DNA from: Serratia sp. Ag1
GTDB taxonomy: Bacteria; Pseudomonadota; Gammaproteobacteria; Enterobacterales; Enterobacteriaceae
Direction of reading: 5' to 3'
Assembly: GCF_000743355.1 (NCBI RefSeq)
Contig: NZ_JQEI01000027.1
Location: 1 to 33,172, forward strand
Length of the DNA: 33,172 nt
The position numbers were made by a program, and so were the translations under genes. The notes beneath the pieces are model-generated. The model did not search any database, had not been told where the DNA came from, and saw nothing but the letters and a program-made list of their open reading frames with translations. Positions 18,514-27,617 of the stretch are shown here, in pieces; the stretch's first letter is position 1; each line of letters begins with the position of its first letter.

Positions 18514-19509
18514 TCAGATGCTGCCGCCGGGGATCACGGTGAAACCGACATCCACCATTCGTGGGCCGACCGTTTCGCCACGCAGACGGGCCAGCAAACG
18601 CTCCGCACCGATCTGCCCCATACGCTCACGCGGCGTCAACACGCTCGCCAACTTCGGCACCATCACCTGGCCAATATCGTGCCCGTGGAAACCGGCAATC
18701 GCCATATCCTGCGGGATCGCCAGCCCCTGACGCTGGCATTCAAACGCCGCGCCGATCGCCAGATCGTCATTGGTGCAAAAGATGCTGTCGATCTGCGGAT
18801 AATCGCGCTGCGCCTCACGCAACAGCTCGCCACCGGCAGAGTAAGAAGAAGAGCGTGTGGTCATGACACTGTGCGGTTCAAGGCCGGATTCACGCATCGC
18901 CTGTTCATAACCCTGCTGTTTGATCAGGGTACGTTCATCCTGGCGCGCGCCGAGATATACCACGTGGCGGTGGCCGCGTGCGATAATTTGCTGAGTCATC
19001 TGGCGAGCGGCTTCAAAGTTATTGAACCCGACCGCCAGATCGATGCAGGGCGAGACGCAGTCCATCAGTTCCACCACCGGGATCCCCGCCACTTCGATCA
19101 TCTTCAACGTTCGCGGAGTGTGGTGACGTTCAGACAGAATCAGCCCGTCAATGTTGTAAGACAGCAAAGACGTCAGGCGTTCTTCCTCACGCTCCGGCAG
19201 ATAGCCATAGTGCGCCAGCATGGTCTGATAATTATGCGCATCGGTCACGCTCTCAATACCACGCAGTACTTCAGCAAACACCTGGTTGGTCAGCGACGGC
19301 AACAGCACGCCGATCGCTCGGCTGGTGGAGTTGGAGAGAATATCCGGAGCACGGTTGGGGATATAACCCAGCTCATCCAGCGCGACCGCGATTTTCTGCT
19401 GTAGGGCGGCAGAAACCTGATCAGGGTTGCGCAAATAGCGGCTCACCGTCATCTTAGTGACGCCAACCTGATCCGCGACATCTTGGAGCACCGGCCTTTT
19501 TTTCTTCAT
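18514..19509 (-). CDS. gntR: Gluconate repressor GntR (LacI family)
   Basis: LacI-family repressor of the gluconate genes, released from DNA by gluconate. The ATG at 19507-19509 gives 331 residues, the same as E. coli GntR; two further upstream codons are possible but not conserved. The N-terminal helix-turn-helix reads LQDVADQVGVTKMTVSRYLR (about residues 7-26), followed by the hinge ELGYIPNRAPDILSNSTSRA and the periplasmic-binding-like effector domain from IGVLLPSLTNQVFAEVLRGI. The C-terminus ends GFTVIPGGSI. It is convergent with gntK and adjacent to yhhW. No GntR-like operator is obvious just upstream of its own start. Confidence 0.96.
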   Translation of the reverse strand: MKKKRPVLQDVADQVGVTKMTVSRYLRNPDQVSAALQQKIAVALDELGYIPNRAPDILSNSTSRAIGVLLPSLTNQVFAEVLRGIESVTDAHNYQTMLAHYGYLPEREEERLTSLLSYNIDGLILSERHHTPRTLKMIEVAGIPVVELMDCVSPCIDLAVGFNNFEAARQMTQQIIARGHRHVVYLGARQDERTLIKQQGYEQAMRESGLEPHSVMTTRSSSYSAGGELLREAQRDYPQIDSIFCTNDDLAIGAAFECQRQGLAIPQDMAIAGFHGHDIGQVMVPKLASVLTPRERMGQIGAERLLARLRGETVGPRMVDVGFTVIPGGSI

Positions 19510-19596
19510 TATCAATGAACTGGCTTACCGTGAATGGGGAACCATTCTAGCAAAAAAAACCGCTGGCCGATATTGTTGGTTATGCGCTCTGCGGGC

Positions 19597-19625
19597 AAAA
19601 AAAGGGGTTCAGCACGCTGAACCCC
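19597..19625 (-). terminator. Rho-independent terminator of yhhW
   Basis: On the minus strand, GGGGTTCA-6-TGAACCCC is followed by TTTTTTTGCCC, 17 bases after the yhhW stop. It is a strong intrinsic terminator isolating yhhW from gntR. Confidence 0.9.
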
Positions 19626-19641
19626 AGGGATCGTGATTCCG

Positions 19642-20337
19642 TTATTGTGGTGGCAGATCGAACAGCAGTATCTCGCTGTCTTCATCGGCATGAATCGACA
19701 GTGCAACTTCGTCCCACGCAGCAATCGCATCGCTGGTCCCCGCTTTGTGGCCGTTAATCGTAACATTGCCACGCACCACCTGGATCCAGACCCGGCGCTC
19801 AGCCAGGATCGAGTACACTGACTGCTCATCTTTCTTCAGTGCCCAACGCGATAATGTCATGTCCTGGAACACTTTCAGCGAGCCTTCACGGGCGTCCGGT
19901 GACAGCACCAACTGGCGGCCCTGCGGGGCATCAAACCTGCGCTGCTCATAACGTGGCGTCAACCCAACCTGATCAGGGATAATCCAGATCTGATAAAGAT
20001 GCAGTGGGCGATCGTTATTGGCATTGTACTCAGAGTGGCGCACCCCAGTACCCGCGCTCATGATCTGAAACTCACCGGCATGGATCTGCTCTTTATTCCC
20101 CATGCTGTCCTGATGCTCTACCGTCCCACTCAATATGTAGGTCAGGATCTCCATATCTTTATGGGGATGAGTACCAAAGCCCTGACCGGCGTCGATCACA
20201 TCTTCATTGATCACTCGCAGTGCCGAGAACCCCATAAAGTTAGGGTCATAGTAGTCAGCAAATGAAAAACTATGCCAACTATCCAACCAACCATGATTGG
20301 CATGACCGCGATCTTCTGCTTTGCGTAAATAAATCAT
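19642..20337 (-). CDS. yhhW: Pirin-family cupin protein YhhW (quercetin 2,3-dioxygenase type)
   Basis: Metal-binding bicupin. The E. coli homologue can oxidise quercetin in vitro; its physiological role is unclear. The ATG at 20335-20337, eight bases after GAGGAG, gives MIYLRKAEDRGHANHGWLDS and 231 residues, the E. coli length. A TTG two codons earlier is less likely. Metal ligands are visible in FGTHPHKDMEILTYIL (His, His) and GTGVRHSEYN (His, Glu). The second cupin domain follows, ending HADEDSEILLFDLPPQ. It keeps its E. coli position next to gntR; the E. coli neighbour yhhX is missing, so ryhB comes next. Confidence 0.93.
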   Translation of the reverse strand: MIYLRKAEDRGHANHGWLDSWHSFSFADYYDPNFMGFSALRVINEDVIDAGQGFGTHPHKDMEILTYILSGTVEHQDSMGNKEQIHAGEFQIMSAGTGVRHSEYNANNDRPLHLYQIWIIPDQVGLTPRYEQRRFDAPQGRQLVLSPDAREGSLKVFQDMTLSRWALKKDEQSVYSILAERRVWIQVVRGNVTINGHKAGTSDAIAAWDEVALSIHADEDSEILLFDLPPQ

Positions 20338-20496
20338 CTTCAACTCTCCTCAATGTTTTCTACAGTCTAGTCTTGGCAGGAGAATAAGAAAGCGTAAAAA
20401 TCTCACCCCTCTCGTCAAAAAATTAGATGGAGTTTTCAGCAGAGTTGCAAATAAGTTGGCCGAGTCAGCAAGCGGATAGAACGGATAGATTTGGGC

Positions 20497-20603
20497 AAAA
20501 AAAAAGCCAGCACCCGAGCTGGCTAAATTAACACTGGAAGCAATGTGAGCAATGTCGTGCCTTCAAGCAGGAGCATCAAAAATTGAGGCTTCCCCCTGAA
20601 TGC
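20497..20603 (-). ncRNA. ryhB: RyhB iron-responsive small RNA
   Basis: On the minus strand the sequence contains CACGACATTGCTCACATTGC, then TTCCAGTGTTAATTT and a terminator hairpin AGCCAGC-6-GCTGGCT followed by a run of nine Ts. This is the conserved core and terminator of RyhB, including the region that pairs with sodB and other mRNAs through Hfq. By alignment of the promoter with E. coli, transcription should start at 20603 (GCATTCAGGGGGAAG), giving an RNA of about 100-107 bases against 90 in E. coli; the 5' third differs. A Fur box overlaps the promoter. Location near yhhW matches E. coli. Under iron shortage it should repress mRNAs of iron-using proteins. Confidence 0.95.
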
Positions 20604-20611
20604 GCATTAAT

Positions 20612-20630
20612 AATAATCATTCTCATTATC
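20612..20630 (-). promoter_or_regulatory. Fur box over the ryhB promoter
   Basis: GATAATGAGAATGATTATT on the minus strand matches the 19-base Fur consensus at 16 positions. The TATTAT at its 3' end doubles as the -10 region, so Fe-Fur would block transcription directly. Confidence 0.9.
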
Positions 20631-20683
20631 ACTTGTAAAGCGTTTTTTTGAGCCTTTATTGATTACTACGGGGCCCCGTCGGT

Positions 20684-21580
20684 TTAAATACCCGCAGTTT
20701 CCCGCAGGTAGCGCCGCGCTTTCAGCGCATACTCAAATGGGTTGGCAATCGCCGGATCCTGCTCGGCCTCTACCACCATCCAGCCACGATAACCAGATTC
20801 ATCCAGCAGCTTAAACACCGGTCGGAAGTCGATCACGCCGTCACCCGGCACGGTAAAAGTACCCTTCTTGACGCCGTCAAGAAAGCTCAGCCTGTTGGCT
20901 TTCACTGTGGCAACCACGTCATCACGCACGTCTTTCAAATGCACATGGTTGATACGTGGCAGGTATTTTTCCAGGATCGCCAGCATCGCGCTCTGGCTGC
21001 CTTCGGCATAATACGCGTGCCCGGTATCGAACAGCAGGTAGACATCGTCGTTCACCATACTCATATAACGGTCAATCTCTTCTGCCGTCTGGATACCAGT
21101 GCCCATATGGTGATGCAGACACACCTGCATACCTTTGCTGGCAGCTATTTTGGCCAGTTGGTTATAGCCAGCTGCAACGCGCTGCCACTCTGCGTCACTG
21201 AAATAAGGTTTCTCTTCAAATACCCCTTTGGTGGTGCCCTGGATGCTGCGGCTTTGCTCGGAACAACCAATCACTTTTGCGCCCATGGCATGCAGGAAAT
21301 TCATATGGTTAACAAATTCATCGATGGTTTTCTCTGGCAAACCATCCGCAAAGAAGGTGCTGAACCAGGCATTGCAGATCTGGATGCCACGGATATCCAG
21401 CATCGGTTTCAGCACTTTCGGGTCGCGCGGGTATTTACTGCCCACTTCACAGCCGGTAAACCCCGCCAGCGCCATTTCGCTAATGCACTGCTGAAAGGTA
21501 TTTTCTTGCCCCAGTTCAGGCAGATCGTCGTTGGTCCAGCCAATCGGGGCGATGGCCAGCTTTACATGTTCCTGGTTCAT
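20684..21580 (-). CDS. iolE: Myo-inosose-2 dehydratase
   Basis: Second step of inositol breakdown: dehydrates 2-keto-myo-inositol (scyllo-inosose) to 3D-trihydroxycyclohexane-1,2-dione. It has 298 residues and a TIM-barrel xylose-isomerase-like fold with a metal site. The sequence has [20 protein letters not shown] (the [10 protein letters not shown] motif is typical of IolE), [56 protein letters not shown] and [11 protein letters not shown]; Glu, Asp, His and Glu metal ligands are expected among these. The start follows GAGG at a good distance. Third gene of the iolD-iolG-iolE operon, 44 bases after iolG. No clear intrinsic terminator follows before ryhB. Confidence 0.94.
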   Translation of the reverse strand: MNQEHVKLAIAPIGWTNDDLPELGQENTFQQCISEMALAGFTGCEVGSKYPRDPKVLKPMLDIRGIQICNAWFSTFFADGLPEKTIDEFVNHMNFLHAMGAKVIGCSEQSRSIQGTTKGVFEEKPYFSDAEWQRVAAGYNQLAKIAASKGMQVCLHHHMGTGIQTAEEIDRYMSMVNDDVYLLFDTGHAYYAEGSQSAMLAILEKYLPRINHVHLKDVRDDVVATVKANRLSFLDGVKKGTFTVPGDGVIDFRPVFKLLDESGYRGWMVVEAEQDPAIANPFEYALKARRYLRETAGI

Positions 21581-21624
21581 TTTCAGCCTCAGTAATCGGT
21601 TAATGCCCGCCGCTTGCGGCCTAT

Positions 21625-22653
<1,029 letters not shown>

Positions 22654-22683
22654 TTATGTACGGCAGATATCACGTCCAGGAAT

Positions 22684-24624
22684 TCAGTAATCACGCGCTT
22701 GCTCGATGTTCTCTTGCTGTCTGCGGACGGCAGCGGCAATCTTTTCACTTTCAGCCACCTGCGCCCCGCCCACGCGCCACCAGCTGAGATAGTTGTGCAC
22801 CATGGTTTTGGGCAGCACTTTGATATCCAGCAGGGTAGAAACCTGCTGCTTGCGCGCATCCACCAGCGCGTCGATCAATTGCTGTTCATTGGTTACGCTG
22901 TAGGTTTTGCAGCCATAAGCCGCCGCCAGCATGGCAAAGTTGACTGGCACCAGTTCACCATCCAATTGTCCGCACTGCGGGTTACGGAAGCGGAACTCGG
23001 TGGTGTAGCTGCCCATACCGTTGCCCATCTGCAGATTGTTGATGCAGCCGTTGGTCATGTTATCGAACAGCAGCACGTTGATTTTGCAGCCTTCCTGGAT
23101 CGAGGTGACCAGTTCGGAATGCAGCATCATGAACGCGCCGTCACCCACCATGGCGTACACTTCACGCTGTGGTTCGGCGAGCTTGACGCCCAGCGCGGCA
23201 TTCACTTCGTAACCCATGCAGGAGTAACCGTATTCCACGTGATAACCGTGCTCACTGCGGTTTTGCCAGACACGCTGCAGGTCACCCGGCAGGCTACCGG
23301 CAGCGGCGACAATGATGCCGTCTGGCGGCAGGTGCTGATTCAGTACGCCCAGCACCCGGCTTTGCGTCAGCACAGAATCGGTTTTCGCGATAAATTCGGC
23401 AAATACCCGCTGATGATCGAGGGAATCGTCGATTTCTGGCACAAAATCACGACCGGTATAGGTGGCCTGATACACGCGCTGAGTTTCTTGCTGTTGTTCG
23501 CTGAGAGCGTTGCGGATAGCATCGCCCCAATCGGAACGGTACTGCGTCTGCGCCAGTGAGTGACTTAAGGCCTCCAGCGCCTCGCGTGCATCCGCCAGCA
23601 CCTGCACCGCGTCCAACTTCCCGGCATCAAACGCGCTAACGTTGATATTGAGGAAAGCGACTTCCGGATGTTGAAACAGCCATTTTGATGAGGTGGTGAA
23701 ATCGCTATAGCGGGTGCCAACGCCAATCACCATATCGGCCTGTTTTGCCAGCATGTTGGCCGCCAGACAGCCGGTTTCACCGATACCGCCCAGGTTATAA
23801 GGGTGATCGGAAGGCACCGTGCCTTTCCCGGCCTGGGTTTCTGCAAACGGAATATGGAACTGCTCGGCGAACTGCTTCAATACCTGCCCAGCCTGCGAAT
23901 ACTTCACGCCACCGCCGCAGATCAGCAGCGGTTTGCGCTTACTTGCCAACAACGCCAGCGCATCAGCCAACATGCTTGCGCTGGCCGGGCGGCGATCGAG
24001 GCGATGCAGCCGTTTCTGGAAGAAGTAATCCGGGTAGTCGTAGGCTTCGCCCTGCACGTCCTGCGGTAGACACAGCGTGACGGCACCGGTTTCTGCCGGA
24101 TCGGTCAGCACCCGCATGGCATTGATGCAGGCGCTCATCAGTTGCTCTGGGCGCACAATGCGATCCCAGTATTTGCTGACAGCACGGAAGGCGTCGTTGG
24201 TGCTGATACTCAGATCGTAAGACTGCTCAATCTGCTGCAATACCGGATCCGGTTGGCGCGAGGCAAACACGTCACCCGGCAGCAGCAATAACGGAATGCG
24301 GTTCGCCGTAGCCGTGGCCGCAGCGGTGAGCATATTGGCCGCGCCGGGGCCAACGGACGAAGTGCAGGCATAGATCTGCCGCCGCAGTTTCTGCTTGGCA
24401 AAACCGGTGGCGGCGTGCGCCATGCCCTGTTCATTGCGCCCCTGGTGCACCCGCAGATCGCCACAATCCTGTTCCAATGCCTGCCCAAGCCCGAGCACAT
24501 TGCCGTGGCCAAAGATCGCGAAAATCCCTTTGACGAACTTGGTCTCCACACCATCTGCCAACAGATACTGGTTGTCGAGAAATCTGACCAGCGCCTGCGC
24601 CATGGTTAACCTGATCTTCCCCAT
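22684..24624 (-). CDS. iolD: 3D-(3,5/4)-trihydroxycyclohexane-1,2-dione hydrolase (ThDP-dependent)
   Basis: Opens the ring of 3D-trihydroxycyclohexane-1,2-dione to 5-deoxy-D-glucuronate. It has 646 residues, close to the 637 of B. subtilis IolD. The N-terminus [20 protein letters not shown] and [20 protein letters not shown] are IolD signatures. The ThDP-activating Glu is at about 65 ([11 protein letters not shown]). The ThDP/Mg motif starts with GDG at residue 494 ([14 protein letters not shown]) and continues to [20 protein letters not shown]. The ATG at 24622-24624 is preceded by AGGGTGAG. First gene of its operon and divergent from iolC; the shared 429-base promoter region has candidate IolR sites. 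Confidence 0.95.
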   Translation of the reverse strand: MGKIRLTMAQALVRFLDNQYLLADGVETKFVKGIFAIFGHGNVLGLGQALEQDCGDLRVHQGRNEQGMAHAATGFAKQKLRRQIYACTSSVGPGAANMLTAAATATANRIPLLLLPGDVFASRQPDPVLQQIEQSYDLSISTNDAFRAVSKYWDRIVRPEQLMSACINAMRVLTDPAETGAVTLCLPQDVQGEAYDYPDYFFQKRLHRLDRRPASASMLADALALLASKRKPLLICGGGVKYSQAGQVLKQFAEQFHIPFAETQAGKGTVPSDHPYNLGGIGETGCLAANMLAKQADMVIGVGTRYSDFTTSSKWLFQHPEVAFLNINVSAFDAGKLDAVQVLADAREALEALSHSLAQTQYRSDWGDAIRNALSEQQQETQRVYQATYTGRDFVPEIDDSLDHQRVFAEFIAKTDSVLTQSRVLGVLNQHLPPDGIIVAAAGSLPGDLQRVWQNRSEHGYHVEYGYSCMGYEVNAALGVKLAEPQREVYAMVGDGAFMMLHSELVTSIQEGCKINVLLFDNMTNGCINNLQMGNGMGSYTTEFRFRNPQCGQLDGELVPVNFAMLAAAYGCKTYSVTNEQQLIDALVDARKQQVSTLLDIKVLPKTMVHNYLSWWRVGGAQVAESEKIAAAVRRQQENIEQARDY

Positions 24625-24828
24625 TTACTCACCCTTTCGATTGGTTATCCGTAGGTGCCCTGCAACGGGATGCCATGCCTGGGCCTGAGAAACTTGTGAT
24701 GCTGATAAACCTGAAACGCCATCGATTATAAACAAATATATTTTCCATTATATTTAATAACAGAAAAAATATTCCATTTTGCGATAAGGATCGCATAACA
24801 ATCGAATCAAAAACCAAATTTACATAAT

Positions 24829-24850
24829 AAATTCATTACATTATGAATTT
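24829..24850. promoter_or_regulatory. Candidate IolR operator 1
   Basis: Perfect dyad AAATTCAT-6-ATGAATTT, which can also be read as AATTCA-8-TGAATT. It lies between the divergent iolD and iolC genes. It resembles the ATTTCA/TGAAAT sites found in the other iol promoter regions. Confidence 0.5.
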
Positions 24851-24951
24851 TATTTATCGTGAGGATGTAAAAAACACCCGTCAATTATCAGCCAACACTT
24901 GGCAGGAAAGGGTTTACCCCGGGTTACAGCCTCACTCGTTTACGAGGTATA

Positions 24952-24978
24952 AATTTCATTTAATATTGAAATTGAAAT
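24952..24978. promoter_or_regulatory. Candidate IolR operator 2
   Basis: AATTTCA-8-TGAAATT at 24952-24973, followed at once by another TGAAAT at 24973-24978. The first ATTTCA is therefore 8 bases from one TGAAAT and 14 bases from the next, the same two spacings used elsewhere in the cluster. It lies about 80 bases upstream of iolC. Confidence 0.55.
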
Positions 24979-25053
24979 TTTTATTCCTCATAATTTATTT
25001 TCCTCCTTTACCGGGTCGCAGTCGGCTTTCGCTTAATACAGAAGGAAACGGGT

Positions 25054-26994
25054 ATGGCTACACAACACAAACAGCTTGATGTGATCTGCCTTGGGCGCAT
25101 CGCTGTCGATTTCTATGCGCAACAGATTGGCGCACGCCTGGAAGATGCCAGCACCTTTGCCAAATACCTTGGCGGCTCGTCCGGCAACGTGGCATACGGT
25201 ACGGCGATTCAGGGGCTCAAGTCCGGTATGTTGGCCCGCGTAGGGGATGAGCACATGGGCCGTTTCCTGCGCGAAGAACTGCAACGCGTCGGGGCCGATA
25301 CGCAGTATCTGATCACCGATAAACAGCGCCTGACCGGGCTGGTGATCCTCGGCATCAAGGATCAGGAAACCTTCCCGCTGATTTTTTACCGTGAAAACTG
25401 CGCTGATATGGCCCTGACGCCCGAAGATATTGATGAAAGCTACATCGCCTCGTCCCGGGCGCTGGCGATCACCGGCACCCACCTTTCACACCCCAATACC
25501 CGCGCGGCGGTACTGAAAGCGCTGGAATACGCACGTCGCCACGGGCTACGCACCGCGTTGGATATCGATTACCGCCCGGTGCTTTGGGGGCTGACCTCGT
25601 TAGGCGATGGTGAAACCCGCTTCGTAGAATCAGAAAACGTCACCCGCGAACTGCAGGAAGTGCTGCATCATTTCGATCTGATCGTCGGCACTGAAGAAGA
25701 ATTCCATATTGCCGGGGGCAGCACCGATACGCTGGTCGCTCTGCAAAACGTGCGTAAAACCACGCAGGCAACGCTGGTGTGCAAACGCGGAGCACAGGGT
25801 TGTTCCGTCTTTGAAGGAGCCATCGCCACAGACTGGCAACAGGTGAAACTGCATTCTGGCGTGCGGGTCGAGGTGCTCAACGTGCTGGGCGCTGGCGATG
25901 CCTTTATGTCTGGTCTGCTGCGCGGCTACCTGAATGACGAAGGTTGGGATCAGGCATGTCGCTATGCCAATGCCTGCGGGGCGCTGGTGGTATCACGCCA
26001 CGGTTGCGCACCGGCGATGCCCACCAAACTGGAGCTGGATGACTATCTGCAACGTGAGCAGCACGTGCCGCGCCCGGATCGTGATGCACAGCTGAATCAT
26101 CTGCACCGGGTGACCACGCGTAAGCAGCAATGGCATGAGTTGTGCGTGTTTGCCTTCGATCACCGCAAGCAGTTAGCCGATATGGCGCATCAGGCAGGTG
26201 CCAGCCTTGAACGTATTCCTCAGTTGAAAACTCTGCTGTTAAGCGCGGCTCAGGCTGCGGCGGCAGAAGCTGGTCTGAAGGGCAATAGCGGTATTTTGGC
26301 TGATACCACCTATGGCCAGGCGGCGCTGAATGAGATCACCGGCCAAGGATGGTGGATTGGTCGCCCAGTCGAGCAGCCGGGTTCGCGCCCATTGCGGCTG
26401 GAACACGGCAATATTGGCTCGCAGTTGCTTGATTGGCCGCAGGAACATGTCGTGAAATGCCTGGTGTTCTATCACCCACAGGATGCGGCAGACTTGCGCC
26501 ATGAGCAGGATGAATGGATTGCCGAGGTGTATCGCGGTTGCTGTAAATCCGGCCACGAACTGTTGCTTGAAGTGATTTTACCGGAGAACTACACCGATAA
26601 AGACGAGCGCCATTATCTGGCCGTGCTGGAGCATTTTTACCAACTTGGCATCAAGCCCGACTGGTGGAAACTGCCCCCGCTGAGTGCCGCCAGTTGGCGG
26701 CAGGTCGGTACCCTGCTTGAATTGCATGACCCGTTTTGCAGAGGGGTATTAATTCTGGGGCTGGATGCCCCGGAGGCCACGCTGCAAGCGGGTTTTGCCG
26801 CCGCCGCAGACGCCCGTTGGGTAAAAGGTTTCGCGGTTGGCCGCACTATCTTTGGGCCCTCTTCCCGCCGCTGGCTGCAAGGGGAGATCAATGATACTGC
26901 CTTAATCGAACAGGTGAAACAGAAATACCTGACGCTGATCGGCCTGTGGCGGCAGTATCGCCCGCAGCCTGACCGGAAAACCGTTCCCCGTTAA
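25054..26994 (+). CDS. iolC: 5-dehydro-2-deoxygluconokinase fused to a C-terminal DUF2090 domain
   Basis: Residues 1 to about 335 are a PfkB-family kinase that phosphorylates 2-deoxy-5-keto-D-gluconate: LDVICLGRIAVDFYAQQIG, LGGSSGNVAYGTAIQGLKSG and NVLGAGDAFMSGLLRGYL, with the catalytic Asp282 in GAGD. From about 345 to the end lies a DUF2090 domain (ELCVFAFDHRKQLADMA, LKGNSGILADTTYG, GRPVEQPGSRPLRLEHGNIG, FAVGRTIFGPSSRRWLQG) that resembles class I aldolase folds. It probably performs the IolJ step, cleaving the phosphorylated product to dihydroxyacetone phosphate and malonate semialdehyde, because no separate iolJ is seen. The total is 646 residues against about 325 for stand-alone IolC. AAGGA precedes the ATG. 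Divergent from iolDGE. Confidence 0.94.
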   Translation: MATQHKQLDVICLGRIAVDFYAQQIGARLEDASTFAKYLGGSSGNVAYGTAIQGLKSGMLARVGDEHMGRFLREELQRVGADTQYLITDKQRLTGLVILGIKDQETFPLIFYRENCADMALTPEDIDESYIASSRALAITGTHLSHPNTRAAVLKALEYARRHGLRTALDIDYRPVLWGLTSLGDGETRFVESENVTRELQEVLHHFDLIVGTEEEFHIAGGSTDTLVALQNVRKTTQATLVCKRGAQGCSVFEGAIATDWQQVKLHSGVRVEVLNVLGAGDAFMSGLLRGYLNDEGWDQACRYANACGALVVSRHGCAPAMPTKLELDDYLQREQHVPRPDRDAQLNHLHRVTTRKQQWHELCVFAFDHRKQLADMAHQAGASLERIPQLKTLLLSAAQAAAAEAGLKGNSGILADTTYGQAALNEITGQGWWIGRPVEQPGSRPLRLEHGNIGSQLLDWPQEHVVKCLVFYHPQDAADLRHEQDEWIAEVYRGCCKSGHELLLEVILPENYTDKDERHYLAVLEHFYQLGIKPDWWKLPPLSAASWRQVGTLLELHDPFCRGVLILGLDAPEATLQAGFAAAADARWVKGFAVGRTIFGPSSRRWLQGEINDTALIEQVKQKYLTLIGLWRQYRPQPDRKTVPR

Positions 26995-27068
26995 ACTTAA
27001 CCCATTCCCTCTCCTTGGGGCTGTTTCTTGTTCACATTTTGAGGTTTGTTATGGGATGTGTGTTTATT

Positions 27069-27302
27069 TCGGTCGCTACACTTTTTGTGTTTATTCACTA
27101 ACGTGGTGAACGCGACCGAGTTGGGGGCTCAAGAGCCAGCCCCCAACACCCCGGCCCTGGCCATATCAGGCGGTGGGCTTCGCCCACTTCCCTCACTCCG
27201 CCACCGCGCATTAAGGCCGGCTACGACAGTCGTCCCTGACTGTCTCGCCTGAACGCGCCGTCCGTGGCGCGTTCGCCTATGCGCCGTGTCTCCGTTCGGC
27301 GC
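27069..27302. other. Run of consecutive stem-loops (possible structured RNA or repeat)
   Basis: Going 5' to 3' on the plus strand: outer stem TCGGTCGC (27069-27076) / GCGACCGA (27112-27119) enclosing two small hairpins (ACAC-5-GTGT at 27078-27090; TTCAC-7-GTGAA at 27094-27110), making a three-way junction. Then come GTTGGGGGCT / AGCCCCCAAC (27120-27147, 10 bp), GTGGGC / GCCCAC (27073+100, i.e. 27173-27187), GACAGTC / GACTGTC (27225-27244), GAACGCGCC / GGCGCGTTC (27251-27274, 9 bp) and GCGCCG / CGGCGC (27281-27302). The stems are perfect and cover most of the region. No protein frame here looks real. It could be a structured non-coding RNA, an untranslated leader of iolR or a mobile repeat. 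I do not recognise the family. Confidence 0.55.
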
Positions 27303-27307
27303 CTTCA

Positions 27308-27439
27308 ATGGCCTCAACACCCGTGCTCATCTCACCGATAATAAGCGTGGACGAGGTGCAGGGCCCAGCCTTCAGTATGGAGCCAAACAATCAGGAACTT
27401 GTTGGCTTAACTGACCACCGTTGCCTCATTTCCCCTTAA
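27308..27439 (+). CDS. Short open frame, 43 residues, uncertain
   Basis: An ATG at 27308 opens a 43-codon frame beginning MASTPVLISPIISVDEVQGP and ending TDHRCLISP. The same frame is open upstream through the last hairpins without a start. No ribosome binding site is visible, because a hairpin lies directly before the ATG. The composition is plausible for protein, and it might be the end of a decayed gene, perhaps prophage-related, but I do not recognise it. Low confidence that it is expressed. Confidence 0.2.
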   Translation: MASTPVLISPIISVDEVQGPAFSMEPNNQELVGLTDHRCLISP

Positions 27440-27450
27440 GCGCCTTTTCG

Positions 27451-27470
27451 CCGCTTTAAGCGGGGTTTTT
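27451..27470 (+). terminator. Possible terminator upstream of iolR
   Basis: CCGCT-3-AGCGG followed by GGTTTTT; upstream CCCC at 27432-27435 can lengthen the stem. It may end the iolC transcript and whatever RNA arises from the structured region, leaving iolR with its own promoter. Confidence 0.5.
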
Positions 27471-27532
27471 GCCGATTTTCTGTGAGATAACTCAGCTTGT
27501 AATGGAATAAATCGCTTTTTGATGAAATGAAA

Positions 27533-27546
27533 TTTCCGCTCCATCT
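27533..27546. promoter_or_regulatory. TGAAAT repeats upstream of iolR
   Basis: Two overlapping TGAAAT half-sites (27533-27538, 27538-27543) end in the palindrome GAAATTTC, about 75 bases before iolR. They share the half-site of the candidate IolR operators and may serve autoregulation, although no matching ATTTCA lies at 8 or 14 bases. Confidence 0.3.
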
Positions 27547-27617
27547 GTTAGAATGGCCTGCTGAAAATTCAGGCGTATAAACCGATGCGCCCCCTCCCCC
27601 TACTGCGAGCCTAATGG

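Larger units (their letters stand above)
24625..25053. promoter_or_regulatory. Divergent iolD / iolC promoter region
   Basis: A very AT-rich stretch of 429 bases holding the promoters of both operons. It contains two inverted repeats of a shared type, listed separately at 24829-24850 and 24952-24978. A small open frame at 24843-25079 overlaps these sites and the iolC start and does not look like a gene. Confidence 0.6.
26995..27617. other. Long iolC-iolR gap with a structured GC-rich element
   Basis: 623 bases with no gene that I recognise. The middle (27069-27302) is a string of hairpins, described separately. A short open frame at 27308-27439 follows, then a terminator at 27451-27470 and the AT-rich iolR promoter region. 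Confidence 0.6.

Noticed and set aside
20668-20679. ACGGGGCCCCGT palindrome as an iolE terminator
   Set aside because: Only a four-pair stem is possible with a minimal loop and no T-run follows on the minus strand.
24843-25079. Open frame of 78 codons on the plus strand
   Set aside because: Runs through the candidate operators and over the iolC start, with composition typical of AT-rich non-coding DNA.
27046-27252. Open frames on both strands in the structured element (27046-27252 plus, 27129-27320 minus)
   Set aside because: They arise from the GC-rich hairpins; no ribosome binding sites and no protein family recognised.
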